Origin: Streptomyces griseus
GTDB taxonomy: Bacteria; Actinomycetota; Actinomycetes; Streptomycetales; Streptomycetaceae
Direction of reading: 5' to 3'
Length of the DNA stretch: 64,000 bases
Assembly: GCF_001715295.1 (NCBI RefSeq)
Contig: NZ_MDKB01000001.1
Coordinates: 129,345 to 193,344 of the forward strand
Part shown: positions 18,289 through 28,743 of the stretch, one piece after another
Layout: each line of letters begins with the position of its first letter
Numbering within the stretch: position 1 is the stretch's first letter
The notes under the pieces: model-generated
Databases searched by the model: none
Told to the model about the DNA's origin: nothing
The model's input: only the letters and a program-made list of their open reading frames with translations
Made by a program: the position numbers and the translations under genes

Positions 18289-18372
18289 ATGGCCGACGTG
18301 GCCTTCGTCGTCACCACCGTCGCGGTATTCGCGCTGGTGGCTCTCGTCGCCCGAGGGGCGGCCCGGCTGTGA
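18289..18372 (+). CDS. 27-aa single-span membrane peptide upstream of kdpF
   Basis: ATG with CCAGGAG 6 bases upstream, encoding MADVAFVVTTVAVFALVALV followed by ARGAARL. It is one hydrophobic helix with a positively charged C-terminal end. Its stop overlaps the kdpF GTG by 4 bases (GTGA), so it is translationally coupled to the kdp operon. It is not KdpF, which follows. It may be an accessory Kdp peptide; the function is not known to me. Confidence 0.6.
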   Translation: MADVAFVVTTVAVFALVALVARGAARL

Positions 18373-18458
18373 CCGCAGAGAACATCACCGGCCTCGTCGT
18401 GGCCGTGGCCCTGCTGGGCTATCTCGTACTCGCCCTCCTTCACCCGGAGAGGTTCTGA
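18369..18458 (+). CDS. kdpF: KdpF, small subunit of the Kdp K+ ATPase
   Basis: 29 aa, the usual KdpF length, with one transmembrane helix ([20 protein letters not shown]) and the conserved ending HPERF. KdpF stabilises the KdpABC complex in the membrane. It starts at GTG overlapping the stop of the preceding 27-aa peptide; kdpA begins 7 bases after its stop. Confidence 0.85.
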   Translation: MTAENITGLVVAVALLGYLVLALLHPERF

Positions 18459-18465
18459 GCGCGAC

Positions 18466-20127
18466 ATGAGCCCCGTCCTCGCCGGTTCGCTCCAGTGGCT
18501 CGCGCTCGTCGCGGCTCTGGCACTGGCCCACCGTCCGCTCGGCGACCACATGGCCCGGGTCTACTCCTCGGCGAAGCACCTGCGGGCCGAGAAGTGGCTC
18601 TACCGGGCCGTGGGCGTCGACCCCGGCACCGAGATGCGCTGGCCCGCCTATCTGCGCGGTGTCCTCGCGTTCTCGGCCGTCAGCGTCCTCTTCCTGTACC
18701 TGCTGCAGCGGCTCCAGGGCCTGCTGCCCGGGTCGCTCGGCTTCGCCTCGATCGGTCCCGACCAGGCGTTCAACACGGCGGCGTCCTTCGTCACCAACAC
18801 CAACTGGCAGTCGTACTCCGGCGAACAGGCCATGGGCCACGTCGTCCAGACCGGCGGCCTGGCGGTGCAGAACTTCGTCTCCGCGGCGGTCGGCATGGCC
18901 GTGGCGGTGGCCCTGGTGCGGGGCTTCGCCGCCCGTACGGCGGCCCTCGGCAACTTCTGGGCCGACCTCGTGCGCGGCGTCGTGCGGATCCTCCTGCCCC
19001 TTTCCGTGGCGGGGGCGGTCGTCCTGGTCGCCACCGGAGTCATCCAGAACTTCTCCGGCATCCACGAGGTCGGACAGTTCACCGGCGGCACCCAGCAGTG
19101 GAACGGCGGCGCCGTCGCCTCGCAGGAGGTCATCAAGGAACTCGGGACGAACGGCGGCGGCTACTTCAACGCCAACTCCGCCCACCCGTACGAGAACCCC
19201 GGCGGACTGTCCAACCTGTTCCAGATCTTCCTCATCCTGGTCATCCCGACCGCGCTGACCAGGACCTTCGGCCGGATGATCGGCACACCGAAACAGGGGT
19301 ACGCGATCCTGGCGGCCATGGCCGCCATCTGGCTGGGCTTCACGGCCCTGATGATGTGGACCGAATTCGCCCACCACGGGCCCGCGCCCGACATCGCGGG
19401 CGGGGCGATGGAGGGCAAGGAGACACGGTTCGGCATCGCCGGGTCGTCGCTCTTCGCCGTGGCCACCACCCTGACCTCCACCGGAGCGGTCAACTCCTTC
19501 CACTCCTCGTACACCGGCCTGGGCGGCGGGATCACCATGCTGGGCATGCAGCTCGGAGAGATCGCGCCCGGGGGCGTCGGTTCGGGGCTCTACGGAATGC
19601 TGGTCATGGCCGTGGTCACGGTGTTCCTCGCGGGGCTGATGGTGGGCCGGACGCCCGAGTACCTCGGCAAGAAGATCGGGATCCGCGAGATCAAGTTCGC
19701 GGCGTGCTACATCCTGATCACCCCCGCCCTGGTCCTCGGCTTCACCGCCGTCGCGATGGCCCTGCCGACACCGGCCACCTCCATGAAGAACCCGGGGGCG
19801 CACGGCTTCTCCGAGATCCTCTACGCCTATACCTCGGGCGCCAACAACAACGGCTCCGCGTTCGCGGGCCTCGACGCGGACACCCAGTGGTTCAACACCA
19901 CCCTCGGCATCGTCATGCTGCTCGGCCGCTTCCTGCCGATGGTCTTCGTCCTGGCGCTGGCCGGCTCACTGGCCCGGCAGCGCCCCCTGCCCCCGACCGC
20001 CGGGACCCTCGGGACGCACCGGCCCCTCTTCAGCGTGCTGCTCGTCTGCACCCTCATGATCGTCACCGGTCTGACCTACTTCCCGGCCCTCGCGCTGGGA
20101 CCGCTGGCCGAAGGGCTGGCGTCATGA
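18466..20127 (+). CDS. kdpA: Potassium-transporting ATPase subunit A
   Basis: 553 aa polytopic membrane protein; the K+-selective channel-like subunit of KdpFABC. Four degenerate selectivity-filter loops are visible: [41 protein letters not shown] and [12 protein letters not shown]. Its length agrees with KdpA from other bacteria (about 550-560). Its stop overlaps the first in-frame ATG of kdpB (ATGA). Confidence 0.95.
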   Translation: MSPVLAGSLQWLALVAALALAHRPLGDHMARVYSSAKHLRAEKWLYRAVGVDPGTEMRWPAYLRGVLAFSAVSVLFLYLLQRLQGLLPGSLGFASIGPDQAFNTAASFVTNTNWQSYSGEQAMGHVVQTGGLAVQNFVSAAVGMAVAVALVRGFAARTAALGNFWADLVRGVVRILLPLSVAGAVVLVATGVIQNFSGIHEVGQFTGGTQQWNGGAVASQEVIKELGTNGGGYFNANSAHPYENPGGLSNLFQIFLILVIPTALTRTFGRMIGTPKQGYAILAAMAAIWLGFTALMMWTEFAHHGPAPDIAGGAMEGKETRFGIAGSSLFAVATTLTSTGAVNSFHSSYTGLGGGITMLGMQLGEIAPGGVGSGLYGMLVMAVVTVFLAGLMVGRTPEYLGKKIGIREIKFAACYILITPALVLGFTAVAMALPTPATSMKNPGAHGFSEILYAYTSGANNNGSAFAGLDADTQWFNTTLGIVMLLGRFLPMVFVLALAGSLARQRPLPPTAGTLGTHRPLFSVLLVCTLMIVTGLTYFPALALGPLAEGLAS

Positions 20128-20153
20128 CCGACTTCTCCGAGCGGGAGGACCCG

Positions 20154-22253
20154 ATGTCCCTCATCACCCCGGCCCGAAAGCCGCCGCAGGACGCGGCCAC
20201 CGGAGGGGGCCCGGGCAGCGGGCGGGCCGCCGCCGGGCTCTTCGACGTCCGGCAACTGGTGCGGTCGCTCCCCGAAGCGGTGCGCAAACTCGATCCCCGG
20301 GTGATGGTCTCGTCCCCGGTGATGTTCGTGGTGCTGATCGGATCCGTGCTCACCACGGTCCTCGCGGCGCTCGACCCCACCGACTGGTTCGGCTGGGCCG
20401 TCACCGCCTGGCTGTGGCTGACCACGATCTTCGCGAACCTCGCCGAGGCGGTGGCGGAGGGCCGCGGCAAGGCGCAGGCGGACACCCTGCGCAGGGCGAG
20501 GACCGGAACCGTCGCACGCCGCGTCACCGGCGGGTGCGAGGAGCGCGTACCCGGCACCGACCTGCGCGTCGGCGACCTGGTGGTCTGCGAGGCCGGCGAC
20601 CTGGTGCCCGGCGACGGTGACGTCGTCGAGGGCGTGGCGAGCGTCGACGAATCGGCGATCACGGGGGAATCCGCCCCCGTGATCCGGGAGTCGGGCGGTG
20701 ACCGCAGCGCCGTCACCGGCGGGACGAAAGTCCTCTCGGACCGGATCGTCGTCAGGATCACCACCAAGCCGGGCGAGACCTTCATCGACCGGATGATCTC
20801 CTTGGTGGAGGGCGCCACCCGCCGGAAGACACCCAACGAGATCGCGCTCAACATCCTCCTGGCCTCGCTCACGGTCGTCTTCCTGCTCGCGGTCGTGACC
20901 CTGCAGCCGTTCGCCGTGTACGCGGGCCAGGAGCAGTCGGTCACCGTGCTGGCGGCCCTGCTGGTGTGCCTCATCCCGACGACCATCGGGGCGCTGCTCT
21001 CCGCGATCGGGATCGCCGGCATGGACCGCCTCGTCCAGCGCAACGTCCTCGCCATGTCCGGGCGTGCCGTCGAGGCCGCGGGAGACGTGTCCACCCTGCT
21101 GCTCGACAAGACGGGCACCATCACGCTGGGCAACAGGCAGGCCGCCGGGTTCCTGCCCCTCGCGGGGGTCACGGAGGCCGAACTCGCGGAGGCCGCCCGG
21201 CTGTCGTCGCTGGCGGACGGGACGCCCGAGGGTCGCTCGGTCGTGGCGCTCGCCGAGGAGGGCCGCGAACCCGGGGAGTCCCGCCGGGGGAAGCCTGAGG
21301 GTGCCGAGTGGGTGGCCTTCACCGCGCAGACCCGGATGTCCGGCGTGGACCTCGCGGACCGCCGGGTACGCAAGGGCGCCGCCGGCTCCGTGATCGCCTG
21401 GGTCACCGGGCGCGGCGGGAGCGTGCCGCCGGATGCCGGACCCCTCACCACGCGCATCGCGGAGGCCGGCGGCACCCCGCTGCTGGTGGCCGTGGACGAC
21501 CACCGCGGCGCCCGGGTGCTGGGCGCGATCCACCTCAAGGACGTCGTCAAGCCCGGGATGCCGGAACGGTTCGCCGAACTGCGTCGCATGGGCATCCGCA
21601 CCGTCATGATCACCGGCGACAACCCGCTGACCGCGAAGGCGATCGCCGAGGAGGCGGGGGTCGACGACTTCCTCGCCGAGGCCACGCCCGAGGACAAGAT
21701 GGCCCTCATCGAACGGGAGCAGGCCGGCGGCAGACTCGTCGCGATGACCGGGGACGGAACCAACGACGCCCCCGCGCTGGCCCGGGCGGACGTCGGTGTC
21801 GCCATGAACACCGGTACGTCGGCCGCCAAGGAGGCCGGGAACATGGTGGACCTGGACTCCGATCCGACCAAACTGATCGAGATCGTCGCCATCGGCAAGC
21901 AACTGCTGATCACCAGGGGCGCCCTGACCACGTTCTCGATCGCCAACGACGTCGCGAAGTACTTCGCGATCATCCCGGCGATGTTCGCCGCCGTGTACCC
22001 GGGCCTGGAGCGGCTCGACATCATGGACCTGTCCTCGCCCCGGACCGCGATTCTCTCGGCCGTGATCTTCAACGCGCTGATCATCGTCGCGCTGGTGCCG
22101 CTCGCGTTGAAGGGCGTTCGCTACCGGCCGGCCGGAGCCGACCGGATGCTCCGCCGCAACCTCGGCGTCTACGGCCTCGGCGGGCTGATCGTCCCCTTCG
22201 CCGGCATCAAGATCATCGACCTTCTCCTCTCCCTCGTCCCCGGACTGCGCTGA
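20154..22253 (+). CDS. kdpB: Potassium-transporting P-type ATPase subunit B
   Basis: The P-type ATPase motor of Kdp, about 699 aa. Landmarks: TGES loop (AITGESAPV), [11 protein letters not shown], phosphorylation site [28 protein letters not shown] and [18 protein letters not shown]. Two starts are possible. ATG 20154 has GGGAGGAC 5 bases upstream and is chosen; ATG 20124 overlaps the kdpA stop (ATGA) and would add 10 residues. There are seven or so membrane helices. kdpC follows after 21 bases. Confidence 0.95.
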   Translation: MSLITPARKPPQDAATGGGPGSGRAAAGLFDVRQLVRSLPEAVRKLDPRVMVSSPVMFVVLIGSVLTTVLAALDPTDWFGWAVTAWLWLTTIFANLAEAVAEGRGKAQADTLRRARTGTVARRVTGGCEERVPGTDLRVGDLVVCEAGDLVPGDGDVVEGVASVDESAITGESAPVIRESGGDRSAVTGGTKVLSDRIVVRITTKPGETFIDRMISLVEGATRRKTPNEIALNILLASLTVVFLLAVVTLQPFAVYAGQEQSVTVLAALLVCLIPTTIGALLSAIGIAGMDRLVQRNVLAMSGRAVEAAGDVSTLLLDKTGTITLGNRQAAGFLPLAGVTEAELAEAARLSSLADGTPEGRSVVALAEEGREPGESRRGKPEGAEWVAFTAQTRMSGVDLADRRVRKGAAGSVIAWVTGRGGSVPPDAGPLTTRIAEAGGTPLLVAVDDHRGARVLGAIHLKDVVKPGMPERFAELRRMGIRTVMITGDNPLTAKAIAEEAGVDDFLAEATPEDKMALIEREQAGGRLVAMTGDGTNDAPALARADVGVAMNTGTSAAKEAGNMVDLDSDPTKLIEIVAIGKQLLITRGALTTFSIANDVAKYFAIIPAMFAAVYPGLERLDIMDLSSPRTAILSAVIFNALIIVALVPLALKGVRYRPAGADRMLRRNLGVYGLGGLIVPFAGIKIIDLLLSLVPGLR

Positions 22254-22274
22254 AACCGGAGCCTGCCGACCGTC

Positions 22275-22952
22275 ATGAACACTCCCGTGGGAACCACCGC
22301 CCGCCTCCTCGGAGCGGGGCTGCGCGCCCTGCTCGTCCTGACCGTCCTCTGCGGGGTCGTCTACCCGCTCGCCGTCACCGGCCTCGCCCAGGCCCTCTTC
22401 CCGGACAAGGCCAACGGCTCGGAACTCTCCGTGGACGGCAGGACCGTCGGTTCGAGCCTCATAGGCCAGCGTTACGACCTGCCGCCCGCGGACGGGCGGG
22501 AGACGGCGGAACCGGACCTCACCTGGTTCCAGCCCCGCCCGTCCGGGGGCCTCGGCACCAACAGCGTCAACACGCGCTACCGGCTGCTCCTCTCCGGTGC
22601 CACCAACCTCGCGGCCGACAACGAGGAGCTGATCGACCAGATCACCGCGGCCGAGGCCGCCGTCGTCGCGGACAACTCCCTCCCCGGCCACCCGGTCGAT
22701 CCCGCCGACGTACCCGCCGACGCCGTCACCTCCTCCGGGTCGGGCCTCGACCCGCACATCTCCCCTGCCTACGCCGGGCTCCAGGCCCCCCGCGTCGCGG
22801 CCCGGAACCATCTGCCCGCCGACCGGGTCACCCGGCTGGTGAGGGAGCACACGGAGGGCCGGATCCTCGGATTCGTGGGTGAGCCGCGGGTCAACGTCCT
22901 CGAACTCAACATCGCCCTGAAGGAGCTGGTGCACCGGTCGCGTACCAGCTGA
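22275..22952 (+). CDS. kdpC: Potassium-transporting ATPase subunit C
   Basis: 225 aa, one N-terminal membrane helix (ALLVLTVLCGVVYPLAVTGLAQ), then the conserved external domain: GSSLIGQRYDLPPADGRE, WFQPRPSG, SGLDPHISPAYAGLQAPRVA, GRILGFVGEPRVNVLELN. It assists ATP binding and assembly of KdpB. It is last in the structural operon and slightly longer than E. coli KdpC (190). Confidence 0.95.
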   Translation: MNTPVGTTARLLGAGLRALLVLTVLCGVVYPLAVTGLAQALFPDKANGSELSVDGRTVGSSLIGQRYDLPPADGRETAEPDLTWFQPRPSGGLGTNSVNTRYRLLLSGATNLAADNEELIDQITAAEAAVVADNSLPGHPVDPADVPADAVTSSGSGLDPHISPAYAGLQAPRVAARNHLPADRVTRLVREHTEGRILGFVGEPRVNVLELNIALKELVHRSRTS

Positions 22953-23054
22953 GAGCCCGCAGCCCCCGGAAGCATTGCCCGGTCGGCCGCCCGCTGGACA
23001 TACTGGCGGCGGCCAAGGAGCGGTACGTACGGCGCGTACGCACGGGGGAGAGCG

Positions 23055-23789
23055 ATGACACGGAGCACCGGCGGACAGAGCGGCACGGCACTGGCGGGGA
23101 GCCCGGCCGGCGGGCCCATGGTGCGGGTGGAGAACCTGCACCGCTCGTTCGGGACCGGCGCCACCGCCGTACACGCCCTGCGCGGGGTCTCCTTCGAGAT
23201 CCCGCGCGGGGAGCTCGTCGCGCTCAAGGGCCGCTCCGGATCCGGCAAGACGACCCTGCTCAACCTGGTCGGCGGCCTCGACAGCCCGGACGAGGGCCGG
23301 ATCACCGTCGACGACACCGTCCTGTCCGAGCTGGGTGAGGACGGACTGCTGGAGTTGCGCCGGGAGCGGATCGGGTTCATCTTCCAGTCGTTCGGCCTGA
23401 TCCCGATCCTCAGCGCGGCGGAGAACGTCGGCGTTCCCCTGCGGCTGCGCAAGGCCGACCCGCGCGAGCGGGAGGAACGGGTGGCCCTGCTGCTCTCCCT
23501 GGTGGGCCTCGGCGACCACGCGCGGCAGCGCCCCGGCGAGCTCTCCGGCGGCCAGCAGCAGCGCGTCGCCATCGCCCGCGCGCTCGCCAACCGGCCCGCG
23601 CTGCTGATCGCCGACGAGCCGACCGGGCAGCTCGACGCGGAGACGGGCCTCGCCGTCATGGAACTGCTGCGGGCCGTCGTGCGGGGCGAGGGCGTCACCG
23701 TGCTCGTCGCCACCCACGACCCCCAGCTGCTCGGCTTCGCCGACCGGGTCCTGGAACTGGGCGACGGGCACATCGTCGAGCACGGGTAG
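23055..23789 (+). CDS. ABC transporter ATP-binding protein (MacB/LolD type) without a partner permease
   Basis: 244 aa. Walker A GRSGSGKTTLLN, Q-loop FIFQSFGLIPILSA, signature LSGGQQQRVAIARAL, Walker B LLIADEPTGQLD, H-loop VATHDP. The LIPILSAAENV and DEPTGQLD patterns are those of the lipoprotein-release/MacB exporter ATPases. No permease is encoded next to it: kdpC precedes and kdpD follows, both on the same strand. GGGGGAGAG lies upstream of the ATG. Whether it belongs to the Kdp system or to a permease elsewhere is open. Confidence 0.85.
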   Translation: MTRSTGGQSGTALAGSPAGGPMVRVENLHRSFGTGATAVHALRGVSFEIPRGELVALKGRSGSGKTTLLNLVGGLDSPDEGRITVDDTVLSELGEDGLLELRRERIGFIFQSFGLIPILSAAENVGVPLRLRKADPREREERVALLLSLVGLGDHARQRPGELSGGQQQRVAIARALANRPALLIADEPTGQLDAETGLAVMELLRAVVRGEGVTVLVATHDPQLLGFADRVLELGDGHIVEHG

Positions 23790-24007
23790 CGGGGCGGCGG
23801 GGGAGCAGGACCGAGGCCGGAGCGGAGGGCCCGGGGGCCCGTGTGCCACGGCGCGAGCGGGCGCGGGGGCGGCCCCGGCCCGCGTCAGAATCCTGTCAAT
23901 ACGGACCCGGTCACCGCCCCCGGGAGCCGCATACCGGACATGCTCGGGGTAACTTCGGCAGTGGCTCCCGCGTCGGCGGCAGCTACTGCAGAGAAGACGA
24001 TGGGGCC

Positions 24008-26551
24008 ATGGCACGCGGCACGCTACGGATCTACCTGGGCTCGGCACCCGGGGTCGGCAAGACGTACGCGATGCTGTCCGAGGCCCATCGCCGGGTGGAG
24101 CGCGGCACGGACTGCGTCGTCGGTTTCGTGGAGCACCACGAGCGGCCCCGTACCGAGGTCCTGCTGCACGGCCTGGAGCAGGTACGCCGCCGCGACATCG
24201 AGTACCGCTCCGCCGTGTTCTCCGAGATGGACGTCGACGCCGTCCTGGAGCGCGCACCGGCCGTGGCGCTGGTGGACGAGCTCGCCCACACCAACGTGCC
24301 GGGATCCCGCAACGCCAAGCGCTGGCAGGACGTCGAGGAGCTCCTGCAGGCCGGCATCGACGTCATCTCCACCGTCAACATCCAGCACCTGGAGTCCCTC
24401 GGCGACGTCGTCGAGGCCATAACGGGCGTACGTCAGCAGGAGACCGTCCCGGACGAGGTGGCCCGCAGGGCCGACCAGGTCGAGCTCGTCGACATGTCGC
24501 CCCAGGCGCTGCGCCGGCGCATGGCCCACGGCAACATCTACCGGTCCGACAAGGTCGACGCCGCCCTCTCCAACTACTTCCGCCCCGGCAACCTCACCGC
24601 CCTGCGCGAGCTCGCGCTCCTCTGGGTCGCCGACCGGGTCGACGAGTACCTCCAGCAGTACCGGGGCGAGCACGACATCAGCACCCCCTGGCAGGCCCGC
24701 GAGCGCATCGTCGTCGGACTGACCGGCGGCCCCGAGGGCCGTACGCTCATCCGCCGCGCCTCCCGGATGGCGGCCAAGGGGTCCGGGAGCGAGATCCTCG
24801 CCGTCTACATCGCCCGCAGCGACGGACTGACCTCCGCCTCGCCCAAGGAACTCGCCGTCCAGCGCACGCTCGTCGAGGACCTCGGCGGCACCTTCCACCA
24901 CGTCATCGGCGATGACATCCCCTCCGCCCTGCTGGCTTTCGCCCGGGGTGTCAACGCCACCCAGATCGTTCTCGGCTCCAGCCGCCGCAAGGCCTGGCAG
25001 TACGTCTACGGGCCGGGCGTCGGCGCCACCGTCGCCCGTGAGTCCGGCCCCGACCTGGACGTCCACATCGTCACGCACGAGGAAGTGGCCAAGGGGCGCG
25101 GTCTGCCCATCGCCCGCGGCGCCCGGCTCAGCCGCACCCGCATCCTGTGGGGCTGGGCGGTCGGCGTCGGCGGTCCGGCGGCCCTGACCCTGCTCCTGCG
25201 GGGACTGGAGAACGGGCCCGGGCTCGCCAACGACGTCCTGCTCTTCCTCTTCATGACCGTCGGCGCGGCCCTGCTCGGTGGGCTGGCCCCCGCGCTCGCC
25301 TCGGCCGCGGTCGGCTCGCTGCTCCTCAACTACTGGTTCACACCCCCCACCCACACCCTGACGGTGCAGGACCCGGAGAACTTCGTCGCCATCGTGATCT
25401 TCTTCGCGGTGGCCGTGGCGGTGGCCTCGGTCGTGGACCTGGCGGCCCGCCGTACCCACCAGGCCGCACGGCTGCGGGCCGAGTCGGAGATCCTGTCCGC
25501 CCTGGCCGGGAGCGTCCTGCGCGGCGAGACGGCCCTGGACGCCCTCCTGGACCGCGTCCGGGAGACCTTCGCCATGGAGTCCGTCGCGCTGCTGGAGCGG
25601 CAGAGCGACGTGGAGCCGTGGACGTGTGCCGGCTCCGTCGGGCCCGCCCCGGTGGCCCGGCCCGACGACGCGGACGTGGACATGCCCGTCGGCGACCACA
25701 TGGCCCTCGCCCTCTCCGGCCGCGTACTGCCCGCCGAGGACCGCCGGGTGCTCGGGGCGTTCGCCGCGCAGGCCGCCGTCGTACTGGACCGCCAGCGGCT
25801 GGTGGACCAGGCGGAGGCCGCCCGTCGCCTCGCCGAGGGCAACCGGATCAGGACGGCCCTGCTCGCCGCCGTCAGCCACGACCTGCGCACCCCCCTGGCC
25901 GCCATCAAGGCCGCCGTCAGCTCCCTGCGCTCCGACGACGTGTCCTGGTCCGACGAGGACGAGGCCGAGCTCCTCGCGGGCATCGAGGACGGCGCCGACC
26001 GCCTCGACCACCTGGTCGGAAACCTGCTCGACATGTCACGCCTGCAGACCGGGACCGTCACCCCCCTGATCCGCGAGATCGATCTCGACGAGGTCGTCCC
26101 CATGGCCCTGGGCGGCGTGCCCGAGGGCAGCGTCGACCTCGACATCCCCGAGACGCTCCCGATGGTCGCCGTCGACCCGGGGCTCCTGGAGCGGGCCGTC
26201 GCCAACATCGTCGAGAACGCGGTCAAGTACAGCCCGGACCGGGAGCGCGTCACCGTCGCCGCCAGCGCCCTGGGCGAACGCGTCGAGCTGAGGGTGGCCG
26301 ACCGGGGCCGGGGCGTCCCCGACGAGGGCAAGGAACGCATCTTCGAGGCCTTCCAGCGGTACGGCGACGCCCCGCGCGGCGCGGGGGTCGGCCTCGGCCT
26401 CGCCGTCGCCCGCGGCTTCGTGGAGTCCATGGGCGGCACGCTGGACGCCGAGGACACCCCCGGCGGCGGACTCACGATGGTCCTCACGCTCAGGGCGGCA
26501 CGCGGGCAGGTGCGGGACGGCCCCGGGCATCCGGTGCACGCCGCCTCATGA
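24008..26551 (+). CDS. kdpD: Sensor histidine kinase KdpD
   Basis: 847 aa, close to E. coli KdpD (894). N-terminal KdpD ATP-binding domain with Walker A GSAPGVGKTYAML and Walker B VALVDELAHTN; a universal-stress-protein-like domain (about residues 235-370, IVVGLTGGPEGRTLIRRASR, VLGSSRRKAWQYVYGPGVG); four membrane helices (DUF4118, about 385-490); GAF-like region; HisKA AVSHDLRTPLAAIKAAVSSL; HATPase with NIVENAVKYSPD and GVGLGLAVARGFVESMGG. It senses K+ limitation and phosphorylates KdpE. kdpE follows after 55 bases. Confidence 0.94.
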   Translation: MARGTLRIYLGSAPGVGKTYAMLSEAHRRVERGTDCVVGFVEHHERPRTEVLLHGLEQVRRRDIEYRSAVFSEMDVDAVLERAPAVALVDELAHTNVPGSRNAKRWQDVEELLQAGIDVISTVNIQHLESLGDVVEAITGVRQQETVPDEVARRADQVELVDMSPQALRRRMAHGNIYRSDKVDAALSNYFRPGNLTALRELALLWVADRVDEYLQQYRGEHDISTPWQARERIVVGLTGGPEGRTLIRRASRMAAKGSGSEILAVYIARSDGLTSASPKELAVQRTLVEDLGGTFHHVIGDDIPSALLAFARGVNATQIVLGSSRRKAWQYVYGPGVGATVARESGPDLDVHIVTHEEVAKGRGLPIARGARLSRTRILWGWAVGVGGPAALTLLLRGLENGPGLANDVLLFLFMTVGAALLGGLAPALASAAVGSLLLNYWFTPPTHTLTVQDPENFVAIVIFFAVAVAVASVVDLAARRTHQAARLRAESEILSALAGSVLRGETALDALLDRVRETFAMESVALLERQSDVEPWTCAGSVGPAPVARPDDADVDMPVGDHMALALSGRVLPAEDRRVLGAFAAQAAVVLDRQRLVDQAEAARRLAEGNRIRTALLAAVSHDLRTPLAAIKAAVSSLRSDDVSWSDEDEAELLAGIEDGADRLDHLVGNLLDMSRLQTGTVTPLIREIDLDEVVPMALGGVPEGSVDLDIPETLPMVAVDPGLLERAVANIVENAVKYSPDRERVTVAASALGERVELRVADRGRGVPDEGKERIFEAFQRYGDAPRGAGVGLGLAVARGFVESMGGTLDAEDTPGGGLTMVLTLRAARGQVRDGPGHPVHAAS

Positions 26552-26606
26552 GGCACCCGGGGCACACCGCCGCCCCCCGCATACATCCAGGAAAGGCAGG
26601 TCCCCG

Positions 26607-27299
<693 letters not shown>

Positions 27300-27383
27300 C
27301 CCCGCTTCCACCCCGCGCGTCACCCGTCCGGGTGACTCCCTGGCCGACCCGCCCGTACCACGGGAGACCGGTACCCTTCGGGT

Positions 27384-27800
27384 ATGAGCGCTGTTCCCCG
27401 ATTCGAGAAGTCAGGCAGGGCGGAGAAGCCGTCCGGCCGCTTCCGCCGTATGCTCGGCCGGCTGTCCAGCTCCCAGGAGGACCTGGAGTCCGAGGAGCTG
27501 CGGAACGACGCGCACGCCTCGGGCTGCACCCGTATCTCCGAGTGCACGGACCGGCAGATCGTCAAGGTGACTGGTACCTTGCGGACCGTCACCCTGCGCC
27601 CGCGGGCCGGAGTGCCCGCGCTGGAGGCGGAGCTCTTCGACGGCACGGCGCCGCTCGACGTGGTCTGGCTGGGCCGGCGCTCCATCGTCGGCATCGAGCC
27701 GGGCCGCAAGCTCATCGCCTCCGGACGTATCGCCATGAGCCACGGGCGCCGGGTGCTGTTCAATCCCAAATACGAACTCCGACCGCTCGGCAAGGAGTAG
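27384..27800 (+). CDS. OB-fold nucleic-acid-binding protein
   Basis: 138 aa. After a basic N-terminus (FEKSGRAEKPSGRFRRMLGRL) comes an OB fold: RISECTDRQIVKVTGTLRTV, AELFDGTAPLDVVWLGRR, IEPGRKLIASGRIAMSHGRR, VLFNPKYELRPL. This is a conserved actinobacterial stand-alone OB protein always paired, as here, with a DUF3159 membrane protein three bases downstream. The ligand is not known; the OB family often binds single-stranded nucleic acid. Confidence 0.8.
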   Translation: MSAVPRFEKSGRAEKPSGRFRRMLGRLSSSQEDLESEELRNDAHASGCTRISECTDRQIVKVTGTLRTVTLRPRAGVPALEAELFDGTAPLDVVWLGRRSIVGIEPGRKLIASGRIAMSHGRRVLFNPKYELRPLGKE

Positions 27801-27803
27801 CCG

Positions 27804-28583
27804 GTGACGTCTCACGACAAGCCGACGTCCGACACGGACCAGCCCCACCGCACCGACCAGCAGGACGCCGCCGCCAAGGCGGTCACCGAGGCGGCGCTCT
27901 TCGAGGCCTTCGGCGGCGTGCGCGGCATGGTGGAGACAGTCCTGCCCGGGCTGCTCTTCGTCACGATCTTCACGATCGACAAGAACCTGCACGTCTCGGC
28001 CATCGCGGCCCTCGCCGTCTCGCTGGTCCTCGTCGTCGTACGGCTGGTCCGCAGGGACACGGTCAAGCACGCCTTCAGCGGCGTCTTCGGCGTGGCCTTC
28101 GGTGTGGTCTTCGCGATGATGACGGGCAACGCGAAGGACTTCTACCTGCCGGGCATGCTGTACACGCTCGGCCTGGCTCTCGCCTACCTCGTCACGAGCG
28201 CAGCCGGGGTGCCGCTCATCGGCCTGATCCTCGGCCCGGTCTTCAAGGAGAACCTCTCCTGGCGCACGAGGAACCCCGGCCGGAAGAAGGCCTACGCCAA
28301 GGCGAGCTACGCCTGGGGGCTGATCCTCCTCGCCAAGTGCGCGATCCTCTTCCCGCTGTACTGGTGGGCGGACACGGCGCAGCTGGGCTGGGTGCTGGTC
28401 GCGCTCAAGATCCCGCCGTTCCTGCTCGCGGTGTACCTGACCTGGGTCTTCCTTGCCAAGGCGCCGCCGCCCATCGACGTTTTCGCCGAGATGGAGGCGG
28501 AGGAGGAAGCCGAGAAGGCCCGCAAGGCGGCCCGCGACACGCAGGCGGCCCAGGCCGCCGAGGCCCGCGGCTACGAGGCCTGA
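27804..28583 (+). CDS. DUF3159 family membrane protein
   Basis: 259 aa from GTG (3-base gap after the OB-fold gene). Five or six hydrophobic helices: VETVLPGLLFVTIFTIDKN, VSAIAALAVSLVLVVVRLV, HAFSGVFGVAFGVVFAMMTG, LYTLGLALAYLVTSAAGVPL. Conserved AKDFYLPGMLYTLG and RNPGRKKAYAKASYAWG match DUF3159. The C-terminal tail is charged and Ala-rich. Function unknown. A paralogue occurs at 61944-62678 in this window. Confidence 0.8.
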   Translation: MTSHDKPTSDTDQPHRTDQQDAAAKAVTEAALFEAFGGVRGMVETVLPGLLFVTIFTIDKNLHVSAIAALAVSLVLVVVRLVRRDTVKHAFSGVFGVAFGVVFAMMTGNAKDFYLPGMLYTLGLALAYLVTSAAGVPLIGLILGPVFKENLSWRTRNPGRKKAYAKASYAWGLILLAKCAILFPLYWWADTAQLGWVLVALKIPPFLLAVYLTWVFLAKAPPPIDVFAEMEAEEEAEKARKAARDTQAAQAAEARGYEA

Positions 28584-28600
28584 CCAGCCGGACGCGCAGT

Positions 28601-28646
28601 GCACAGGGGCCCGGGAACCGTTCGAACGGTTCCCGGGCCCCTGTGC
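28601..28646. terminator. Perfect 46-bp palindrome, bidirectional terminator
   Basis: 23 bases on each side of the centre between 28623 and 28624 are exactly complementary, centred on TTCGAA, 18 bases after the DUF3159 stop and before the convergent trkA pair. It is the most perfect hairpin in the window. Confidence 0.85.
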
Positions 28647-28743
28647 TGTCCCGTGCGCGCCGCTCCGGTCGTCCTCCGGGCGACGGCGGTCGCGGTGGGC
28701 GGTTCTCCGCCCACCGCTCCGGGCGGTCTTCGGTGCGCGCCCC

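Noticed and set aside
20076..24257. Very long open frame on the minus strand across kdpB, kdpC and the ABC ATPase
   Set aside because: It is the antisense shadow of strongly coding plus-strand genes; its translation is low-complexity Arg/Gly/Asp-rich sequence.
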